Positions 44,158 to 52,407 of a stretch of DNA of 64,000 nt are shown one piece after another. The notes beneath the pieces are model-generated. The model did not search any database, was not told where the DNA came from, and worked only from the letters and a program-made list of their open reading frames with translations. Location of the stretch: the NCBI RefSeq assembly GCF_023008585.1, contig NZ_CP095390.1, positions 3,224,001 to 3,288,000 of the forward strand, given 5' to 3'. Positions within the stretch are counted from its first letter, which is position 1, and each line of letters starts with the position of its first letter. Made by a program: the position numbers and the translations under genes. Source of the DNA: Natribaculum breve. GTDB taxonomy: Archaea; Halobacteriota; Halobacteria; Halobacteriales; Natrialbaceae.

Positions 44158-44264
44158 CCCGAGGTACGTTCCCGGCGGCCTCGAGCCGACAGCGGGGACG
44201 TGCCCGCTCGGAGCACGGCGGTTCGACTCCGCCGGTGGGCCTCCCCCGAATGGGGGGTGCAAAC
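44158..44264 (+). promoter_or_regulatory. Structured 5' leader
   Basis: Three stem-loops are visible: AGCGGG/CCCGCT (44191-44208), GGCGG-TTCGACT-CCGCC (44217-44233, like a tRNA T arm) and CCCCC-GAAT-GGGGG (44243-44256), the last ending nine bases before the ATG. The final hairpin would cover the ribosome-binding region GGGGGGTG. This could regulate translation. Confidence 0.5.
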
Positions 44265-45911
44265 ATGACCGAAGACGAGAACTCAATCTCGAGACGAAAC
44301 GTACTCGCTGGACTCGGCGCGATCGGCGTCGGGGGCGCACTCGCTGGTGCAGGCACGAGTGCGTTCTTCAGCGACAAGGAAACGTTCCCGAACAACAAGC
44401 TGGTCGCCGGCGCACTCGATCTCAAGGTCGACTGGCAGGAGCATTACAGCGACTGGAGCGACGACGAAGGTGTGAATAATGAGCCTGTTGAGGGCAGTAT
44501 CTACGACGACGACTTGCAGTTCGCGCCGCCGGGTGACGAGGAAGAGCTCGAGACGGGTGAAAGGTTCGAGGTGCTGATGGAGGAGCCCGACAATCCGGAG
44601 GGCTACATTGGCTTCCCGTCACAGGCAGATGAGCCTCTTATCTGGGTGCACGATGACTACGCCGACGACTTCCTGCGGAGCACGGCTATCGAGGCCTATC
44701 CAGATTTCAACAACGACGGCATTCAGGACTTCCCAGATGATTGGGATATCTGTGAACAGGATGCCGACACGAATAAAGAGAGGGATGGCGTCCTTAGCTC
44801 GGACTTGCGGACGAATACGAATGACGAGCCCTGGAACGGGAGTGGGATCGGTGGTGAACCTAATCCACAGACGACAATGCCAGGTGATCCGCTGATCAAC
44901 ATCAGCGACGTCAAGCCGGGTGACTTCGGTGAGCTGACGCTCAGCTTCCACCTGTGTGACAACCCCGGCTACGTCTGGCTAACTGGCAAGCTACGAGACG
45001 CCTCGGAGAACGGTCTCACCGAACCCGAGAGAAAAGACCCCGACGAAGAAGAAGACGTCGTCGAGCTCCTCGACGAGATCAAGACGCAGTTCTGGATCGA
45101 CGACGGTGACAACGTCTACGAGCCCGACGATGGCGAGGAGTTGCTCTTCCCGGCCCCTATCTCGCTGCGGGAGGCGCTTAAGCTCTTGGAGACAGGGAAT
45201 GGCGGCCTTGGGATTCCGATTAATCCTGATGGCGGTGGTGACGGGTCCGTCTTCGGACCAGGAACCTGTCTCGAGGAAGACTTCGACAGTGTACAGACCG
45301 GCGAGGAAGCGTTCCCTGACGGGACGATGCGCCAGCAGATGAATCCGTTCTGCTCGGACTTCGGCCTCGTTGAAGCGCTCAAAGTCGAAGATGCAGACCT
45401 CCCAGATAGCGGCACCCAGACGTACACGACGCCGTACGGCGACGTCCAGATCACGACCTCCGACAGAGGGACGATCACGTCCTGGGATACCGACGCCACA
45501 CCCAACGGTGAACTCGACGACGAGGACGGGTTCTGCGTCTCCAAAGTCATCGTCAAGGGCGGTCGGGAAGGGGCGAACATCTACAGCTACGACGCCGACA
45601 GCAACGGAAGCAGTGGCGATGACGGCACGTTCACCCCGCCGACTGATCAGGACATCAGCAACGTGAGTTTCTGCGTCGACCTGAAAGAGCAACCCGACGG
45701 CGACCGCGAGTGCTTCGAGAACTCGACGACCTACTACGTCGGCTTCTCGTGGTGGCTGCCGGTCGACCACGCCAACGAGATCCAGACCGACTCCGTGGAG
45801 TTCGACCTCGGCTTCTACACCGAGCAGTGCCGCCACAACGATGGGTCCGGTATGCGTCCAAAGGACGATACCGAGCCCGTCGGGGTCTCCCATACCAAAA
45901 AGGAGGAGTAA
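44265..45911 (+). CDS. SipW-type signal-peptide surface protein
   Basis: 548 residues. The N-terminus SRRNVLAGLGAIGVGGALAGAGTSA (in two parts; RR motif at about 9, hydrophobic core to 31) followed by FFSDKE is the SipW/camelysin-type cleavage site (Ala-Phe-Phe-Ser-Asp). The mature protein is very acidic, with repeated GxxPDDEE-like segments and several Cys. It may be a matrix fibre subunit as TasA/AbpA relatives, which is inference. The codons from about 44440 to 44960 are less GC-rich than their neighbours, suggesting an inserted or divergent part. Confidence 0.83.
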   Translation: MTEDENSISRRNVLAGLGAIGVGGALAGAGTSAFFSDKETFPNNKLVAGALDLKVDWQEHYSDWSDDEGVNNEPVEGSIYDDDLQFAPPGDEEELETGERFEVLMEEPDNPEGYIGFPSQADEPLIWVHDDYADDFLRSTAIEAYPDFNNDGIQDFPDDWDICEQDADTNKERDGVLSSDLRTNTNDEPWNGSGIGGEPNPQTTMPGDPLINISDVKPGDFGELTLSFHLCDNPGYVWLTGKLRDASENGLTEPERKDPDEEEDVVELLDEIKTQFWIDDGDNVYEPDDGEELLFPAPISLREALKLLETGNGGLGIPINPDGGGDGSVFGPGTCLEEDFDSVQTGEEAFPDGTMRQQMNPFCSDFGLVEALKVEDADLPDSGTQTYTTPYGDVQITTSDRGTITSWDTDATPNGELDDEDGFCVSKVIVKGGREGANIYSYDADSNGSSGDDGTFTPPTDQDISNVSFCVDLKEQPDGDRECFENSTTYYVGFSWWLPVDHANEIQTDSVEFDLGFYTEQCRHNDGSGMRPKDDTEPVGVSHTKKEE

Positions 45912-45978
45912 TCGCCACCATCTCCCCCCCGGGGCCAGTGTGACGTCTACAGTTGCCGACTGCCCCGTCCCTTACGCC

Positions 45979-45986
45979 GCTTTTTT
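45979..45986 (+). terminator. T-run terminator
   Basis: CTTTTTTT follows a GC-rich stretch (CCGTCCCTTACGCCG) about 70 bases after the stop of the SipW-substrate gene. Archaeal termination uses such U-runs. Confidence 0.5.
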
Positions 45987-46138
45987 TGAACTCGTCGCAG
46001 CGCGACGGGCCGCCGCGAAGTAGTTTCGTAACGCGAGTCGACGGCTCGAGACGGTAGTTCGACGCCGACTGTACGCGACAGCTAACGCTTTCTCCGGAGT
46101 AGTTTCTCAAGTAAAACCGTACCGATAGTCGATCGAAC

Positions 46139-46666
46139 ATGACTCGAGTCGGTACACTCCGCGCACGCCTCCGAGAATACGACGACCGATTCACGCGACG
46201 CCTGGCCACTCTCGCTCGAGCATACGGTGCGTCCGCAACCCGGTATGCGTTCGCGTTCGTCTTTCTGACGTTCGGGGTACAGAAGTTCCTCGTCCCGGGA
46301 CCGTCTCCCGTCGACGAGCCGATCATGGCCGTCGCGGACGCGAGCCAGGTTACGACGGTCGTCCCCGTCGCGCTGACGCCCGCGTTCGTGGGGATCTACG
46401 AGGTGATACTCGGACTGTGTTTCCTCAGAAACCGGCTCGGCGTGGCGACCGTGTTGTTCGTCCCCCACCACCTCGTCACGTTTCTCACGCTCGCAGTCGT
46501 CCCCTCGCTTGCGTTCGCGCCACCGATCCCGTTTGCCTACGACACCTTCGGCGCGTTCGTCCTGAAAAACGTCGTGTTCGTCGGCGCATTCCTGCTCTTG
46601 CTCGCACACCACGGCCACGCGAGTGCGTCGAGGATGTCGGACTCGAGCGAGGCGACCTGCGAGTGA
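46139..46666 (+). CDS. DoxX-family membrane protein
   Basis: 175 residues with four membrane helices: 33-53 (YAFAFVFLTFGVQKFLVPG, typical DoxX start), 75-95, 100-125 and 130-155. The GVQKF motif and PPIPFAYDTFGAF support DoxX, which in bacteria is linked with redox or thiosulfate metabolism. The AAGTAAAACC box (46108-46117) is about 22 to 31 bases before the ATG. It is convergent with the SipW operon. Confidence 0.82.
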   Translation: MTRVGTLRARLREYDDRFTRRLATLARAYGASATRYAFAFVFLTFGVQKFLVPGPSPVDEPIMAVADASQVTTVVPVALTPAFVGIYEVILGLCFLRNRLGVATVLFVPHHLVTFLTLAVVPSLAFAPPIPFAYDTFGAFVLKNVVFVGAFLLLLAHHGHASASRMSDSSEATCE

Positions 46667-46731
46667 CCACCGGTTCGGTGACGCTTGTGCTTGTCGATCG
46701 TCAGTCTGCCAGAGAACCGTCGTGGGAGAAG

Positions 46732-47454
46732 CTAGACGTCGTGTTCTCGATCCGCTGCTTCGACGGCCGATCCTCCAGACGTCGACTCGGTCTCGTCGCC
46801 ACCGTCGCCCGTCGTCTCGCCGTCCTGGGACCCGTCGGTCGTGTTCTCCGTCGTCGACGTCCCGTTGTTCGTCGCCGTGTCGTTGTTTTCGATCGTCTCG
46901 TCGTTCTCCGAGCTGGTTTCGGACGTCGATACGTTTCCGTCGGTGTCGTTCTGTGTCCCGGTCTCGTTTTCGATGGTTTCGCTGTCGTCGATCGAAGTTC
47001 CCTCGAGCGACGTGGCGTTCATTTCGGCGGAGTCGTTCGTGACGTTCAGCGTGCCGTTTACCGTGTCGCCGTTCGCCGTCACCTCCCAGTAGATCTCGCC
47101 GTCGTCGGCGGTGTCGAACCCGTGGTTACTGGAGTGGGCCTCGCCGCCCTCGAGTACGACCGACTCCGATTCGACGGGCTCGTCGACGACGATCTCGTAC
47201 TCGGCTACGGCGGGGCCGGCACCGTCGTTTTCGAGTGTGATCTCGAGCGTCGCGTTCTCGCCGACGGAGGCCGTCTTGGGTGCGGTTGCCTCGACTGAGA
47301 TCCGATCGATTTCGTCGTCGGCCCCGACGGTGTTGTCCTCGAACGTGCTCGCGTCCGAGAACAGCGCCGCGGTCGGCGCGAACGAGACGCTGGCGGCGAT
47401 CGTTCCGACCACTGCGACGCCGACAACGAACCACACGACTGAGCGCCCAGTCAT
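46732..47454 (-). CDS. Secreted protein with SipW-type signal and Ser/Thr/Asn-rich tail
   Basis: 240 residues. The membrane segment 6-30 ends TAALFSDAST, again a SipW-type site (A-x-FSD). Residues about 50-135 form a CARDB-like beta domain (ATAPKTASVGENATLEITLEN in part). After about 140 the protein is a tail rich in Ser, Thr, Asn, Glu and Asp with many N-glycosylation sequons. It ends the operon after the signal peptidase gene (ATGA overlap). A surface structural or adhesion role is inferred. Confidence 0.8.
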   Translation of the reverse strand: MTGRSVVWFVVGVAVVGTIAASVSFAPTAALFSDASTFEDNTVGADDEIDRISVEATAPKTASVGENATLEITLENDGAGPAVAEYEIVVDEPVESESVVLEGGEAHSSNHGFDTADDGEIYWEVTANGDTVNGTLNVTNDSAEMNATSLEGTSIDDSETIENETGTQNDTDGNVSTSETSSENDETIENNDTATNNGTSTTENTTDGSQDGETTGDGGDETESTSGGSAVEAADREHDV

Positions 47455-48131
47455 TGGTCTCCCTCCGGGTCGGTGGCGTCGTCTACAGACTCGAGTTCCG
47501 GAACCTCGTCGGTGCTCGACTCGAGTGCAGGCTGGTCGTCCGACGCTGACTCGAGTTCGGGCGGGTCGACGTCGTCCGGGCCGAGAAGTGACTCGAGGAC
47601 GGAATCGCCCGCCGGTGCGTAGCCGAACTCCCGGAGTAGCTGCCAGCTACCGGAGGCGACGAGGAACAGCCCCGGCAGGATCACGAACGAGAGCAACCCG
47701 AGACTCGAACGGGCGAACAGGAGCAGGTGCCCCGCGTACGGGACGTGCAGGTGGAGTTTTCCCCGGGCGAACTCGGCTGGGACGTATCCCGCGTCGGCAT
47801 CCTCGTTCGCGTCGCCTTTCGTCTGCAGGTAGCGTTCGCCGTCCTCCTCGCGGACGTCGACGACGCGGTGGGTGACGTATCCGCCCGCAGCGTCGTCGTC
47901 GTCGGGGTGGAGGGTGACGACGTCTCCGGACTCGATCTCGTCTGGCGGGACGCTCTTCGTGATGACGACGTCTCCGGACTCGATCGTCGGACTCATGCTG
48001 TCCGACATCACGATGTAGGTGTCGTCACCACCGACGAGTCCCGGGAACGTGACGATCCCGACGAGGACGAGGATAGCTATCAGTGCGATACCACCAACCG
48101 TGTATACTGCTGTTCGAGCGTTGAGTGTCAT
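47451..48131 (-). CDS. Signal peptidase I, SipW/archaeal type
   Basis: 226 residues. An N-terminal helix (8-31), then SDSMSPTI with catalytic S45, GYVTHRVV with H88 in place of the bacterial Lys, and KGDANEDADAGYVP with Asp 107/111, completing the archaeal Ser-His-Asp set. A second helix near 140-165 and a long acidic cytoplasmic tail follow. It would cut the two neighbouring preproteins. It overlaps the DUF7344 gene by ATGA. Confidence 0.9.
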   Translation of the reverse strand: MTLNARTAVYTVGGIALIAILVLVGIVTFPGLVGGDDTYIVMSDSMSPTIESGDVVITKSVPPDEIESGDVVTLHPDDDDAAGGYVTHRVVDVREEDGERYLQTKGDANEDADAGYVPAEFARGKLHLHVPYAGHLLLFARSSLGLLSFVILPGLFLVASGSWQLLREFGYAPAGDSVLESLLGPDDVDPPELESASDDQPALESSTDEVPELESVDDATDPEGDQ

Positions 48132-48724
48132 TGGTCGTCAGTTTTCGATCGATCCGGTGGCGAGCCGGTTCCCAGTCGCATTCGCCGATCGTGCCGGACG
48201 TGGAACAGAGACGAGATCGCAAACAGGGCAGTAACGACCGTCGTCCAGAAGAGTGGCGCGACGAACGAGAACGGCGGCAGCCCACTCCACAGTGCGACTA
48301 CGAGCCCCGTACAGAGGAGGCCTAATCCGGCGTAGTACCTGCTCCACGGGATGTCGCCGTGTGGAACGACGTCGAGGTACACCTCGAGGTCCGAGGCGGC
48401 ATCGGTGAGTTCGATCGTCCCCCGGTCTGCGTCGAACTGGACGACGTCGCCGTCGTCTAACTTCGGCAGGTGCGACTGGCGAAGGGCGGTGTAGACGCGC
48501 ATCCGCTGTTCGTACGTCACCTCCTCGCGTGAGACGCCGTTCTCCCAGGCGGCGATCTGCTCGACGAGGTCCCGTAGTGTGGCGGGCTCCTCGTGCTGTT
48601 TCAGGTAGTGAATAACGTGTCGACGGCGGCGGCTGCTCAGCATCTCGAAGGCGTCGTCCTGGGTGATCGTCGGAGAGCCTTCGTTCTGACCGCCTCCCCC
48701 CGCCGAACGCTTCGCCGAACTCAT
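48128..48724 (-). CDS. DUF7344 winged-helix protein with two membrane helices
   Basis: 198 residues. Residues 18-120 carry a haloarchaeal DUF7344-type helix-turn-helix (DDAFEMLSSRRRRHVIHYL..., with an EEVTYEQRMRVYTALRQSHLP segment). Two membrane helices near 130-150 and 155-175 anchor it. A membrane-tethered transcription regulator for the SipW operon is the simplest reading. First gene of the operon. Confidence 0.82.
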   Translation of the reverse strand: MSSAKRSAGGGGQNEGSPTITQDDAFEMLSSRRRRHVIHYLKQHEEPATLRDLVEQIAAWENGVSREEVTYEQRMRVYTALRQSHLPKLDDGDVVQFDADRGTIELTDAASDLEVYLDVVPHGDIPWSRYYAGLGLLCTGLVVALWSGLPPFSFVAPLFWTTVVTALFAISSLFHVRHDRRMRLGTGSPPDRSKTDDQ

Positions 48725-49006
48725 GGCGTCCGTTCTCGGGTCGACGGCCTCGCTTGCGGCCTTTGTGCCCGACGTATCGTCACGTCGTGGCGTCGTCGCG
48801 TTCGTGCGTCTCCGTACCGTCTCGAGTACGTCTTTCGCCCCATCACCTCGGCTTTTACGTCAGATTCGATTAGTTATGAGCCGAGTAGGAAGTATTAGTT
48901 CGATACTGAATATCGGTTGATCCTTGCTATATTCGAGTTCCACTCAAGTACTGTCAGCCCCAGGAGAACGGACGCGAGCGTCAGCAGTTCACCAGTGCCT
49001 GTCGAT
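48725..49006. other. Intergenic region
   Basis: 282 bp upstream of the SipW operon. It contains several AT-rich words (TTAGTTATGAG, GAATATCGG, GCTATATTCG) that could act as promoters. No gene seen. Confidence 0.5.
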
Positions 49007-49843
49007 CTACTCGAGGATACCCGAAACGCTCGAGTGAAGCCGACTGGCGGTGAGGACGGACCAGACGACGACGAAGCCGCAGACGAGGCCGACGAGGTGG
49101 GGGTGGACGCCCGCGGTCACACGGACGGCGAGAAAGAGGTCGCTCGTCGAGCCGAGAAAGATGAGCACGCCGGAGACGTAAAGCGAGACGTCGAGCGCCG
49201 CGTTCGGGTCGCGAAGCGTCCGTTTGACGTTCCAGCCCGACAGGGACAGGTAGGCGAGTCCGGACGCGCCCAGGGGGGTGAGTACGAGCGCCGTCCAGCC
49301 GGCGTACGCCAGCGCGACGAACGTCGCGATCAGGAACAGACAGCCGCTGGTCGGTCCGGGCGGGACGGGAAACCGCAACCGCTCGCGCTGGTGGATCGCG
49401 ATCGCGACCGCGAGCAGTCCCACGAGCGCGGCGACGACGAGCGAGAAACCGGCCCCGCGGTAGTAACCGATCACCTCGGGGGCGGTCCGTCGCAGGTACA
49501 GTTCCGAGACCAGTGCCGACAGCGGCGGCACGAAGACGAGAATCGACGCGACGGACGCGTAGTAGAAACGACGGCGCGAGACGCCGGCGAGCAGCAGTAG
49601 CGACAGCAGCGACAGGACGAGGTAGCCGAACACGTTCCCCGCGAGGTGGGCGAGGTCGGCGTGACCCACGAGCGAGAGGTACGCCGCCTGCCACCCGCTC
49701 ACTCCCGGTCGAAACAGTACCGATTCGAACGTGACCGGCGAGACGTAGACGACGACCAGCGTGACGGGAACGACCAGGTGGACGGCGACGTCACGGTGAC
49801 TGATCCGCTCTCGGACGAACCGCGACAACTGGGACGTGCTCAT
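49007..49843 (-). CDS. Rhomboid-like intramembrane serine protease
   Basis: 278 residues, about seven membrane helices. GHADLAHLAGNVFGYL holds the conserved His and Asn of rhomboid helix 2 (H61, H66, N70). Helix 4 reads GAGFSLVVAALVG, with S134 in the place of the nucleophile; the usual Gly after Ser is Leu. The helix 6 His is in GVHPHLVGLVCGF (H249). The catalytic pair seems intact, so a proteolytic function is likely although the serine motif is altered. Confidence 0.8.
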   Translation of the reverse strand: MSTSQLSRFVRERISHRDVAVHLVVPVTLVVVYVSPVTFESVLFRPGVSGWQAAYLSLVGHADLAHLAGNVFGYLVLSLLSLLLLAGVSRRRFYYASVASILVFVPPLSALVSELYLRRTAPEVIGYYRGAGFSLVVAALVGLLAVAIAIHQRERLRFPVPPGPTSGCLFLIATFVALAYAGWTALVLTPLGASGLAYLSLSGWNVKRTLRDPNAALDVSLYVSGVLIFLGSTSDLFLAVRVTAGVHPHLVGLVCGFVVVWSVLTASRLHSSVSGILE

Positions 49844-49945
49844 TCGAACCAGTAGCCGTATCGAGTGGACCCGTTCGAATGCCTCTTTCGGAGTCGACTC
49901 CGTCTCTGGCCTCGAGTCGACTCCTGGCGTCGATCGTGGCGGCGA

Positions 49946-50737
49946 CTACGCTCGCCGGACGAGGTGATCGCGAACCGCTCGCTGGCAGTCCGCACAGATG
50001 TCGTCGAGTCGGACGACGGTCACGAGCACTGGATAATCCACCGGAAAGTCGTCGTAGAGGTACGTGACCAGCGTCCGGTGAGCGACTGCACCTTTCGCAG
50101 CCCGGCTCGTCGTCTCGGCGAGGTGCGCCTGGCGGTCGCGTACGAGACGATCGCATCGGTCTCGGTAGGCGGCCAGCCGATCGTGGCGCGTCGCGAGTTC
50201 GTCGAACTCGCACTCCGACAGCGGCGTGTCGTCGGCGTCGACGAGCCAGTCGGTGATCGTCGCGATCTCGTCGCGGACGTCGGCGAGGTGCGTCGCCTCC
50301 CGATCCAGTGCCGCGGCGACGACCTGCGTCTCGTCTACCCGATCTCGAGTGCTCGAGAGAACTGCTCGTTTCAGATCGGGCGTAAACGCTCCGTCGGTCG
50401 TCGAACCGAGTGCCGTCGCGATCGAGTCGGACAGCTCCGATGCGATCGTCTCGAGAAGCGACTCGTCGTCGTCGAGGTCGTCGACGCTGTGTGGACGGAC
50501 GGTCTCGGCGAACGCGGTTCTGACCTCGTGACGGCCGCCGTCGGTCGGCGACGAACGAGCAGCGAGCGTTCCGCCGCCGGCCGTGGTGCCGGCTCGCGTC
50601 GGTGGCGGCGTCGAATCGACGGGGACGCCTTCGACGCGAGCGACGAACCGCTCGAGTGCCGCCCGTTTGTCCTGCACTGCCTCCCGTTCCGTTCGTACTC
50701 GCTCGAGCGCGTGATCGACGGTCGTCGTGACGGTCAT
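49946..50737 (-). CDS. DUF7260-like helical protein
   Basis: 263 residues starting MTVTTTVDHALERVRTERE. It is mostly helical with coiled-coil propensity around residues 8-30, 120-150 and 175-215. Near the C-terminus DDICADCQRAVRDHLV gives a single CxxC. This matches haloarchaeal proteins called DUF7260. The function is unknown. It is the last gene of a three-gene unit with metal-box-like operators; the ATG overlaps the preceding stop (ATGA). Confidence 0.72.
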   Translation of the reverse strand: MTVTTTVDHALERVRTEREAVQDKRAALERFVARVEGVPVDSTPPPTRAGTTAGGGTLAARSSPTDGGRHEVRTAFAETVRPHSVDDLDDDESLLETIASELSDSIATALGSTTDGAFTPDLKRAVLSSTRDRVDETQVVAAALDREATHLADVRDEIATITDWLVDADDTPLSECEFDELATRHDRLAAYRDRCDRLVRDRQAHLAETTSRAAKGAVAHRTLVTYLYDDFPVDYPVLVTVVRLDDICADCQRAVRDHLVRRA

Positions 50738-51108
50738 CGGTCGTTCGTTCGATCGTCGGGGACGGAGAGAGGTCGTGGGTCGCCCCGGGCTGTCGAGTGC
50801 GACAGCGGGACGCGGTCGGTCCCATCCTCGACCGTCGAGCGTCCCTGTCTCGGCCGCCGGACCGACGTGGGCGTCTCGGCGACGGTCGGATCGTATCGGT
50901 ACGTTCGCGGATCGTACCGACGCAGCGTCTCTCGGTAGGTGACGACGGCCTGCAGGGCTTTTTCCGCTGTCGCTCGGTCGGGAAATCGTTTTCCGGTCGC
51001 GGGGAAGGGCCGTTCGCCGGTCCGTTCGCAGACGACGACGTAGGAGCCGTCGTCGCTCGCGAGCGACTCGATCGTCGTCCGAATCTCGGAGAGCGTCGTC
51101 GCGTCCAT
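50734..51108 (-). CDS. Small haloarchaeal protein, possibly DUF7552
   Basis: 124 residues starting MDATTLSEIRTTIESLASDDG. The first 85 residues read as an alpha/beta domain with YVVVCERTGERPFPATGKRFPD. A disordered tail follows. Family name DUF7552 is a tentative recollection. It starts five bases after the small upstream gene and overlaps the DUF7260-like gene. Confidence 0.7.
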   Translation of the reverse strand: MDATTLSEIRTTIESLASDDGSYVVVCERTGERPFPATGKRFPDRATAEKALQAVVTYRETLRRYDPRTYRYDPTVAETPTSVRRPRQGRSTVEDGTDRVPLSHSTARGDPRPLSVPDDRTNDR

Positions 51109-51113
51109 GCTCG

Positions 51114-51260
51114 TCACTCGCCTCGCGGCGACGCGCGGGTTTCGCGGTCGCTTCCGATCGATTCACTCTCGCCATCGAGCCGCCCGTCACGGCCGACGGT
51201 CGCGCCGGTCGCGTACGCGGCGTCGTCGATCCACGGCGGAAGACGTCTACTGGAGCCCAT
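51114..51260 (-). CDS. 48-residue protein, first gene of the metal-box operon
   Basis: It reads MGSSRRLPPWIDDAAYATG and continues ATVGRDGRLDG to a Ser/Glu/Arg-rich end. No family recognised. A TTTACAA box on the minus strand lies 23 to 31 bases before the ATG, as in leaderless genes, and two metal-box-like palindromes surround it. It is only five bases from the next start, so it is a good candidate for a real small gene. Confidence 0.65.
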   Translation of the reverse strand: MGSSRRLPPWIDDAAYATGATVGRDGRLDGESESIGSDRETRASPRGE

Positions 51261-51264
51261 ACGG

Positions 51265-51280
51265 TTTAGGCAGACCTAAA
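51265..51280. promoter_or_regulatory. Metal-box-like palindrome 1
   Basis: TTTAGGCAGACCTAAA is a perfect palindrome TTTAGG-N4-CCTAAA. It covers the expected transcription start of the 48-residue gene. The motif is like operators of the DtxR/IdeR/MntR/SirR metal-dependent repressors. Confidence 0.7.
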
Positions 51281-51282
51281 AC

Positions 51283-51291
51283 ATTGTAAAC
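51283..51291 (-). promoter_or_regulatory. TATA-like box of the 48-residue gene
   Basis: On the minus strand this is GTTTACAAT, 23 to 31 bases before the ATG. It lies between the two metal-box-like palindromes. Confidence 0.5.
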
Positions 51292-51300
51292 GTACTGGTT

Positions 51301-51316
51301 TTTAGGATGGCCTAAA
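51301..51316. promoter_or_regulatory. Metal-box-like palindrome 2
   Basis: TTTAGGATGGCCTAAA repeats the TTTAGG-N4-CCTAAA pattern 36 bp from the first. It is just upstream of the BRE/TATA position. The pair would allow cooperative binding. Confidence 0.7.
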
Positions 51317-51342
51317 TCGGGGGTCGCGACTCGAGGTGACGG

Positions 51343-52407
51343 TCACTCGAGGTCGGTCCCGACGGCCTCCTCGATCGACCGGAAGCCGTCGCGCTGGAGC
51401 AGGTCGACCAGACCGCGGTTGATCTCCCGGGCGGTCGACGGACCGTTGTAGACGAAGCCGGTGTACAGTTGCACGAGCGAGGCCCCAGAACGGATCTTCG
51501 CGTAGGCGCTCTCGGCCGAGTCGACGCCGCCGACGCCGACGATCGGCAGGTCGGTGTACTCGGCGAGCGTGCGGATCACGTCCGTCGATCGGTCCTCGAG
51601 CGGTTTGCCGCTCAGCCCGCCCCACTCCTCGCGCCGGTCGGATCTGATCCCCTCGCGACTCGTCGTCGTGTTGGTCGCGACGATGCCGTCGAGGTCGAAC
51701 TCCTCGACGATGTCGACGAGGTCGTACAGCGACTCGGCTGGCGAGTCGGGGCCGACTTTCACCAGCAGCGGCCTGTCTGCGTCGTTTTCGGCCTCGAGCG
51801 TCTCGAAGACGGCCCGCAGGTGGCCGGGCGACGCCTCGTCGAACTCGTCGGGCGTGTTCGGACAGGAGACGTTGACGACGACGTAGTCGGCGTACGGCGA
51901 GAGGCGATCGAACACCCGCCGGTAGTCCTCGACGGCCTCCTCCTCGTTCGAGGAGTTCATCTTCCCGACGTTGACGCCGATCGGGATCGACGGAAGCCCC
52001 TCGCGCTCGAGTCGCGCTTTCACGCGCTCCATCCCCTGGCCGTTGAACCCCATCCGGTTGATCATCGCCTCGTCCTCGGGGAGTCGGAACAGCCGCGGCC
52101 GTTCGTTTCCGGACTGGGGGTACGGCGTCACGGTTCCGACCTCGACGAACCCGAAGCCGAGCGCGGCCAGCGCGTGGGTGACCTCGGCGTTCTTGTCGAA
52201 CCCCGCCGCGACGCCGACCGGGTTCGGGAAGGTGGCGTCGAACAGGTCGACCTCGAGTGCCGGGTGCTCGTACCGGTAGGCGTACCGGAGTGCGGCCCTG
52301 GTCGGCCACGTCGCCCCCGCCGCTCGGAGCGTCCGCTTGCCCAGGTCGTGGGCGGTCTCCGCGGGAAGCTTGAACGCGAGCGGGCGAAGCCTCGAGTAGA
52401 TCGTCAT
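51343..52407 (-). CDS. pyrD: Dihydroorotate dehydrogenase (quinone type)
   Basis: 354 residues, class 2 length with an N-terminal amphipathic segment (MTIYSRLRPLAFKLPAETAHDLG). FMN-binding landmarks: NPVGVAAGFDKNAE, NRMGFNGQG and VNVSCPNTP with the catalytic Ser of class 2 enzymes, LVKVGPD, and VGVGGVDSAESAYAKIRSGASLVQLYT. It oxidises dihydroorotate and passes electrons to the quinone pool. A TTTACG box about 25 bases upstream fits the ATG at 52407; a longer frame upstream is unlikely. Confidence 0.92.
   Translation of the reverse strand: MTIYSRLRPLAFKLPAETAHDLGKRTLRAAGATWPTRAALRYAYRYEHPALEVDLFDATFPNPVGVAAGFDKNAEVTHALAALGFGFVEVGTVTPYPQSGNERPRLFRLPEDEAMINRMGFNGQGMERVKARLEREGLPSIPIGVNVGKMNSSNEEEAVEDYRRVFDRLSPYADYVVVNVSCPNTPDEFDEASPGHLRAVFETLEAENDADRPLLVKVGPDSPAESLYDLVDIVEEFDLDGIVATNTTTSREGIRSDRREEWGGLSGKPLEDRSTDVIRTLAEYTDLPIVGVGGVDSAESAYAKIRSGASLVQLYTGFVYNGPSTAREINRGLVDLLQRDGFRSIEEAVGTDLE

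Larger units (their letters stand above)
43753..44264. other. Gene-free region with element B and a long leader
   Basis: It contains palindromic element B (43777-43886), then about 240 bp without recognisable features, then a TATA box (44132-44139) and a structured leader of about 100 bases before the ATG at 44265. Confidence 0.65.

Noticed and set aside
44158..44241. Possible tRNA with a long variable arm (T-arm-like GGCGG-TTCGACT-CCGCC with a flanking GCCC/GGGC)
   Set aside because: Only four acceptor pairs form, no normal D arm or anticodon stem can be drawn, and the T stem alone is not enough. Kept as a leader hairpin.
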